Shown one piece after another: positions 59,001 through 64,000 of a stretch of DNA of 64,000 nt. The stretch covers positions 61,721,918-61,785,917 of the forward strand of contig NC_134277.1 of assembly GCF_949628215.1 (NCBI RefSeq), read 5' to 3'. Made by a program: the position numbers and the translations under genes. The notes below the pieces were generated by a model. It searched no databases and was not told the DNA's origin. It saw only the letters and a program-made list of their open reading frames with translations. Positions within the stretch are counted from its first letter, which is position 1, and every line of letters starts with the position of its first letter. The stretch comes from Phalacrocorax aristotelis. Taxonomy: Eukaryota; Chordata; Aves; Suliformes; Phalacrocoracidae.

Positions 59001-61699
59001 TCCCAGCTCCTGGAGTCAAGTTATTATGCAAGGAACTTATACCATGTTCTCTTGAAAAAAAGACTTCTTAGCCAAAACATTATAACGTGATACATACCTG
59101 CCATGCCCTCAAAATGAAAAAAAAATAGAAAGACACCCAGATGGGTTATTTTTAGTAACTTCATGGTTTCATAGGCTTAATTTATAAGTAGTGAACACTT
59201 GGGTCTGCCAATCTGTGAATAGTCTTTGGAGGAGCTACTTGGGTCCCTTTCCAACCTCTCTTCCTGACAGGAATTTCTATGAGGGGGATAGGGAGTTTAT
59301 AATGATCTTGCCCTGACATCTGGGTGGGGGAAGGTAACAGGCCACCTTTGTTCCTTGCAATTCCAGTGGTTTCCAGTACACTCCAAAGTCCCTCAGAATA
59401 TTCTTGTTTCAGGAAGGGAAAGCAAAATTATGAGAAGAGAACCTGAGTACAGTAGCAAAATCTGGCCCCCACTTCCAGGAGGATATACATGTAGGGGAAT
59501 GGCAGGGCCAGCTGGCTGGACAAGGCCCCCACTGTGGTGGGCAGGATGTCCCATGTGATGACATCAGATTGGAAGGTTGCCCAGCTTGTGTTAGCCCATC
59601 ACATAGCTTCTGAGCAATAGCATGGGCTATATTTAGAGGGAGAATAATAGATGAGATGTGGTGCCTGATTCTCCTTCAAGCTCAAGTCTACTTGTGTACA
59701 TGAACAGACTCCCATTGATTTCAATAGCTAAGACTCCTCATTTTCAGGACCAGTAGCATGACTGATTTTACAATGCCAATAGAAGTGAAGTTCAGCCTAA
59801 GTAAAAAGCACACAGTTTTTATTCTGTGTACAACTGATGCTTTAAAAATAGCAAGGGAAAGATCAACTGTCTTAGTTCTCCCCTTCCTGCAGGGCCTGTT
59901 AGCACATTGTAAGCCTTTTCTGCTTGACTTACTTAGACGTCACTGAACTTCTCCAACAAAATCTACTTTATAAATAAACTTTGTTACTATGGTTGGTCAG
60001 AGTTGAGTCTCTGGTCAGAGACTAAGGCAAAGCACTTTTGATGGGTTAGTCATTCTTTGCACTTTAAACCTACGTAGTTGGAGAAAGAAAAGTTGAAAGC
60101 ATCTTGGGCTTAGCCCAGCTCCTTGTCTTACAAGAGCTATGGAAAGCAGTGCAAAAGTATTTACAATGCAAATGAAAAATCAATTTGTGCCTGTTCCTCA
60201 GCCATTATGTGAAACAGACCCTGCTTTGTAATGCTGCTGATCTCTGTAGAGTCATAAAACAGAGATTTATTTGCTTCTCATTTCCAGCAATTAACTGCTA
60301 CAGATGTCAGACAATTATGCTGAATGAGTGTGCTGTGCTTTCGTTAGTTTTCTTCTTTTGTCTGAGTTGCCAATTTTGAAAGCTGCCCAGCTATCGAAAC
60401 TCCACTTAAAGTGCCTAAGATGAGAAACAAGCCCAGGGCAGCAACATGGTATTGTACTGGAATAAATAAAGCATTTGTTGACTCATGACCCATCTAGACC
60501 AGAAGCCCTCAAGAGTGTTTTATGCTAAAATAAATAAATAGATCTCTCAAGTTAACTGCTTGCTCCATGCAGAGCAGACTCAACACAGTGTAACATTTGC
60601 CTCAACGGAACAAAAGCAGGCAGAGAGCTGCCTTGCAGCTCTGCTGTTCCAGGCAGAGAATCCAAGCAGGGCAATGCCTACTCCCTACCACCTGTTCTCT
60701 CCACCTTCTCTGAAGAAGACATGTCAGCGCAGGGCAGAAAGCACAGCCTTAGGCTTCTTTGAACTATACAGAGGGCTAAATGGCCCCCAGCTGGCCCAGG
60801 ATCAGAGAAGTGGACTTAAGTTGCTTAAAGCCACCTTCCTCACTGCTTACCAGATGCTTTTCAGCTGTGCAGAGTGCAAAATAGGTTCGGTAGAGAACCT
60901 ATCCTTAAACACAGCTTAGGATTCATTCTCTGACTCCTTATGTCATGAGTACCTTCTGTGACCTGGTTAATAAGGAAATCTTGTAGTACTCTACATGTCT
61001 TAATATGTTCCCTTGCTAAGTCTTCAGCTGCTCTTCACTTCATGCTGCGCTGATACCAGTTCTCAGTTAAAACAGAGTGAGCCCAACATTCATAGTAGTG
61101 ATTTTTAATTTAACAAGACATAGGATTGTGGTTGTCTTAGGGCAAAATTCATACCTTCTAAATTTGGAAGACACCAAGCATAGGCTACACACATTTGAAG
61201 CAAAAATTAACAAGCCATTATCATCAAGTGTAGATACAACAAAGTGGCATTGTTTATCTTGCGGTTCCCCCCACCCCCTCATTTTAAATATTGAAGTCTT
61301 GATGTGAACACTACACTTCAGTGAAGGAGGACCAGTCCCTTTGTGACAAGAAATCACTCTCTAAGCATCGATTTCTGGGCTATGGATTAGAATATCTCAC
61401 TTGAAGTCCTTTGAGGGAGTACTAGCTGCAAATTTTTTCCTATGGTGGCTGCAAGGAAAATGCAATGATTTTAGCAATTCACAATAGTTTTACCCACTTT
61501 GATACTGGCAACTGTGGGAGCTTAACTATTTTAGGCTGTGCTGAATTACTGATGAAGTAATTTTGAGAGATCCTTGTGTTGGATTCTGTTGCATGTAATG
61601 CAAACAGGAAATGCAATACAGAGCCACAGTCATGGTTTAAAGTTATTTTAAATTTATTTGAAGTTATTTTAAAAATCTGAATCTGCTACTCTGTGCCCA

Positions 61700-61880
61700 G
61701 CAGAATTGATTTCGGAGTGGGCGTGGCATTTCTCAGCATTTGCATTAAGGATTAAAGAACTGAGCATGAGCTAGGGAAATAGCACCCCCTTTATGTTTTA
61801 ACTGCGCAAGTCCGCAACCCCACTGCATTCGCAAATATCACGTGCAATAAAAGCATTGGACTGCGCTTGTTTGGGGGTCC
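61700..61880. promoter_or_regulatory. CpG-retaining candidate regulatory element
   Basis: Seven CpGs in about 155 bp in a region otherwise nearly free of them. The patch also holds a CACCC/KLF-like GGGCGTGGC, an octamer-like ATTTGCAT (61738-61745) and an E-box CACGTG (61840-61845). This combination suggests a conserved enhancer. It is an inference from composition only. Confidence 0.35.
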
Positions 61881-64000
61881 CTTGGCTTGAAGGGGAAATT
61901 TCACTGACTGGAAATGGGATGGATTAGTTTCTCACTACCCAGCAGAATATTAGTCTACAAAGAATGATCATCTTCAGTTGGCCATCTCTCAATCCCAAGG
62001 AGTTTGACTACACATCCTGTCATCGCCAGTCACCTGCCTTCTCCACATTGTCAGTTCTTATTCCACAGGCACAGTGGTGGTTCTCAGTAACCTTTTCAAT
62101 CCAGAAAGCCATCTTCCTTGGGAATCATCCCCACAAGGCAGCAGGGTTAACATTACTGTGCATAAACATAAGTAACAAACAAAATAAATTAACTGAAGTG
62201 GACACAATACACTCTGGGATATGGAACATTAGTCTCTTGATGAATGCTGATTTGCACAGGAATTGTCATGCGAATTTGGAAAAGGTATAACTGGGGATTC
62301 ACATGAAATCTGGGTCAAACTTGCCATGCCACAGATGTCAGAAATACTTAAAGCCCTTATTAAAGATCATGGAGCCACAGTTTCATTGTCAGCTCTTCTT
62401 TGGAAATATGTAACTCTTTGGAAAGGAAACTAAACACAACACAGATGTCTTTATGTTGCAAGCTAAAAAAAACTTTGAAAAGTCCAACATTTATAAAAAG
62501 AATGACTGTGAGTTCACATACACAGCAGAAATATGGACAAACCAGCACACAGAAGCATGTCTTCACATGCTAATTGTTGTTAGAAGAGAGATCTTAAAGA
62601 TACTGTCCTGAAGGATCTGCAGTATTTACAGCACATCTGATAGCTGGGCTTGTGCCAATGGTGCTCACCTGGTGTATAAATAATACAATTTCCAAGACTA
62701 AACAAAATTTGTTGTACCGGAGAAATCAATGTAAAAGGTTTTATTCTTTTCCTGACAAATAGGCATTTAAAACTTCTAAGTTTGTGGCAATACTGTTTTT
62801 CAGTGTTCCTGATATGTAATTAAATGAACCAAATTGTTAAGTGTATCATGTGCTAGGGCAGTATACCTAGACAGAGTATTTTAGCAAGTTAATTAGATGC
62901 ATGATAGAAAAGCATTACATACATTTGTTTTGCAGGAATACTTTATTTAAAACTATGTAAGAGCTGAATGGGTAGATTTTAATCTAGCATTTCAATTTTA
63001 CTCTTCTCAGAGGGCACAATTACTATATTCACTTATAGATAAAAAAGGTTATGTGAAAGAGAAGCATAGAGTTGGAAGCTTAAGTAAGTGAGTGATATTC
63101 AAGTACCTATGGACAAAGCTTTCAAGACCTGTTTGGTATCCAAACATCCTGACCCTACTACTCCTGCTTCTTAGCAATTCCCCTTTCTCCACAGCAATCT
63201 CTCCTACTCCTTCCTATACCAACTTGTGTCTCTCCCTCTCCCTGTACTTAAGTAGAGGCAACAGCAGCAAAGAGCTTGAGCAAGAAGTAACTGCCAAGGT
63301 GTGGTACAGACATAGTCAAAGGAGGCTCTGTAAGGTCCCTAAGCAGACCATGAGAGAATTGTCCTGACAAAATATTCCTGAGCTTTCCACAGGTCCTTTC
63401 AATACAGTTTAGGCACTCCTAAATGCTTTTAAATAATTTTAACTTGATGGGTAAAAATAGCACCTCCCTGGGCCAGGTAGTGAATTTCTTTTCAGTAGAG
63501 AACAGCTATTTGGGGACAGGCCTGCCTTCACAGTAGGGTGCATCACGTTGTAGGAATTCTATCTGGACAGGTAAAAAGCTCTGAGGGGTAAGAATCTGCT
63601 TGTTTTGCTTAAGTTTTTATCAGAAGCTGAAAAGCAGAAAAATGAGTTTGTACATCCAGTTACTGATGTTTTCTATGCAATTCAAAGCAGTGCAGGCCTG
63701 CAAAAAGTCCTTTGAAAGAATTTTTAGAAAGCCTCTGTGGTCTTTACCCTATAAAACACGTCAGAAAACACTACAATAAGGTTGGATTACTATGAATACC
63801 TAGACTCAAGTTAGGCAACCCGTTTTAATATTTCCTTTCCGATACCTGTATCTCAAGAGCCCATAAAGTAACATGTCCAAATTCAGGCCTGTGCACCAAA
63901 ATAAAATCTTCACCTTGCAAAAGAATATACAACTTCCGCTACGCACTTTCATGCCAAGGCAAGTTGGGGGGTAGTAATGGGCCCTAATCGGCACTCCCTG

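Larger units (their letters stand above)
55056..64000. other. Intergenic, no gene recognised
   Basis: About 9 kb of AT-rich sequence. Contains an A24 run (56030-56053) and a CpG-retaining patch (61700-61880). No exon or clear repeat family was recognised. The 119-codon frame at 60560-60919 starts at TTG and has no known domain. Confidence 0.55.

Noticed and set aside
59235..59275. Possible CR1 tail ('gggtccctttccaacctctc')
   Set aside because: Only about 20 bases resemble the CR1 3' end, the flanks do not continue the match and no terminal repeat is present.
60560..60919. 119-codon plus-strand frame
   Set aside because: Starts at TTG, has no recognised domain and no supporting exon signals. 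Consistent with chance.
1..64000. CRISPR arrays, operons, phage or defence systems, tRNA/rRNA genes
   Set aside because: Nothing resembling these was seen. The sequence is an animal nuclear locus with spliced exons and LINEs.

Overview
This is a vertebrate nuclear window, almost certainly from a bird. CR1 LINE copies of several ages make up most of the recognisable repeats. There is a solo avian retroviral LTR and a few very old MIR-type SINE relics. I see no bacterial, organellar or active viral gene organisation. The species cannot be fixed from sequence alone.

One protein-coding gene is supported: IGFBP3 (insulin-like growth factor binding protein 3), on the minus strand with four coding exons. 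They lie at 17831-18215, 13871-14100, 10402-10521 and 4022-4147. All three introns are GT-AG and the joined product is 286 residues. It has a signal peptide, the 12-cysteine IGFBP domain with its GCGCC signature, a glycosylated acidic linker, and a thyroglobulin type-1 domain with the basic nuclear-targeting/heparin-binding stretch and CWCV. Exon 1 sits in a strong CpG island (about 17580-19050) with a TATA box at 18901-18906. The 3'UTR runs leftward from 4021, with candidate poly(A) signals near 3475 and 3398. Introns hold a 585 bp solo LTR with a 5 bp target duplication, a short CR1 tail, MIR relics, a GC-rich patch, a paired E-box site and a 26 bp perfect palindrome.

From about 19 kb to the right end I find no convincing protein gene, consistent with the gene-poor region upstream of IGFBP3 in other amniotes. 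It contains CR1 copies at about 25617-26350 (-), 27120-27377 (+), 33895-34140 (+, old), 37030-39826 (+, long and broken), 40913-44098 (-, almost complete but broken) and 54180-55055 (+). It also holds an orphan CpG island at about 34840-35220 that could mark an unannotated transcript or regulatory element, and a CpG-retaining patch at about 61700-61880 that looks like a candidate enhancer. No CRISPR array, tRNA, rRNA or defence-type gene system was seen, and I found no convincing undescribed system. The best leads are the orphan CpG island, the candidate regulatory patches, and the two long CR1 copies that face each other tail to tail.
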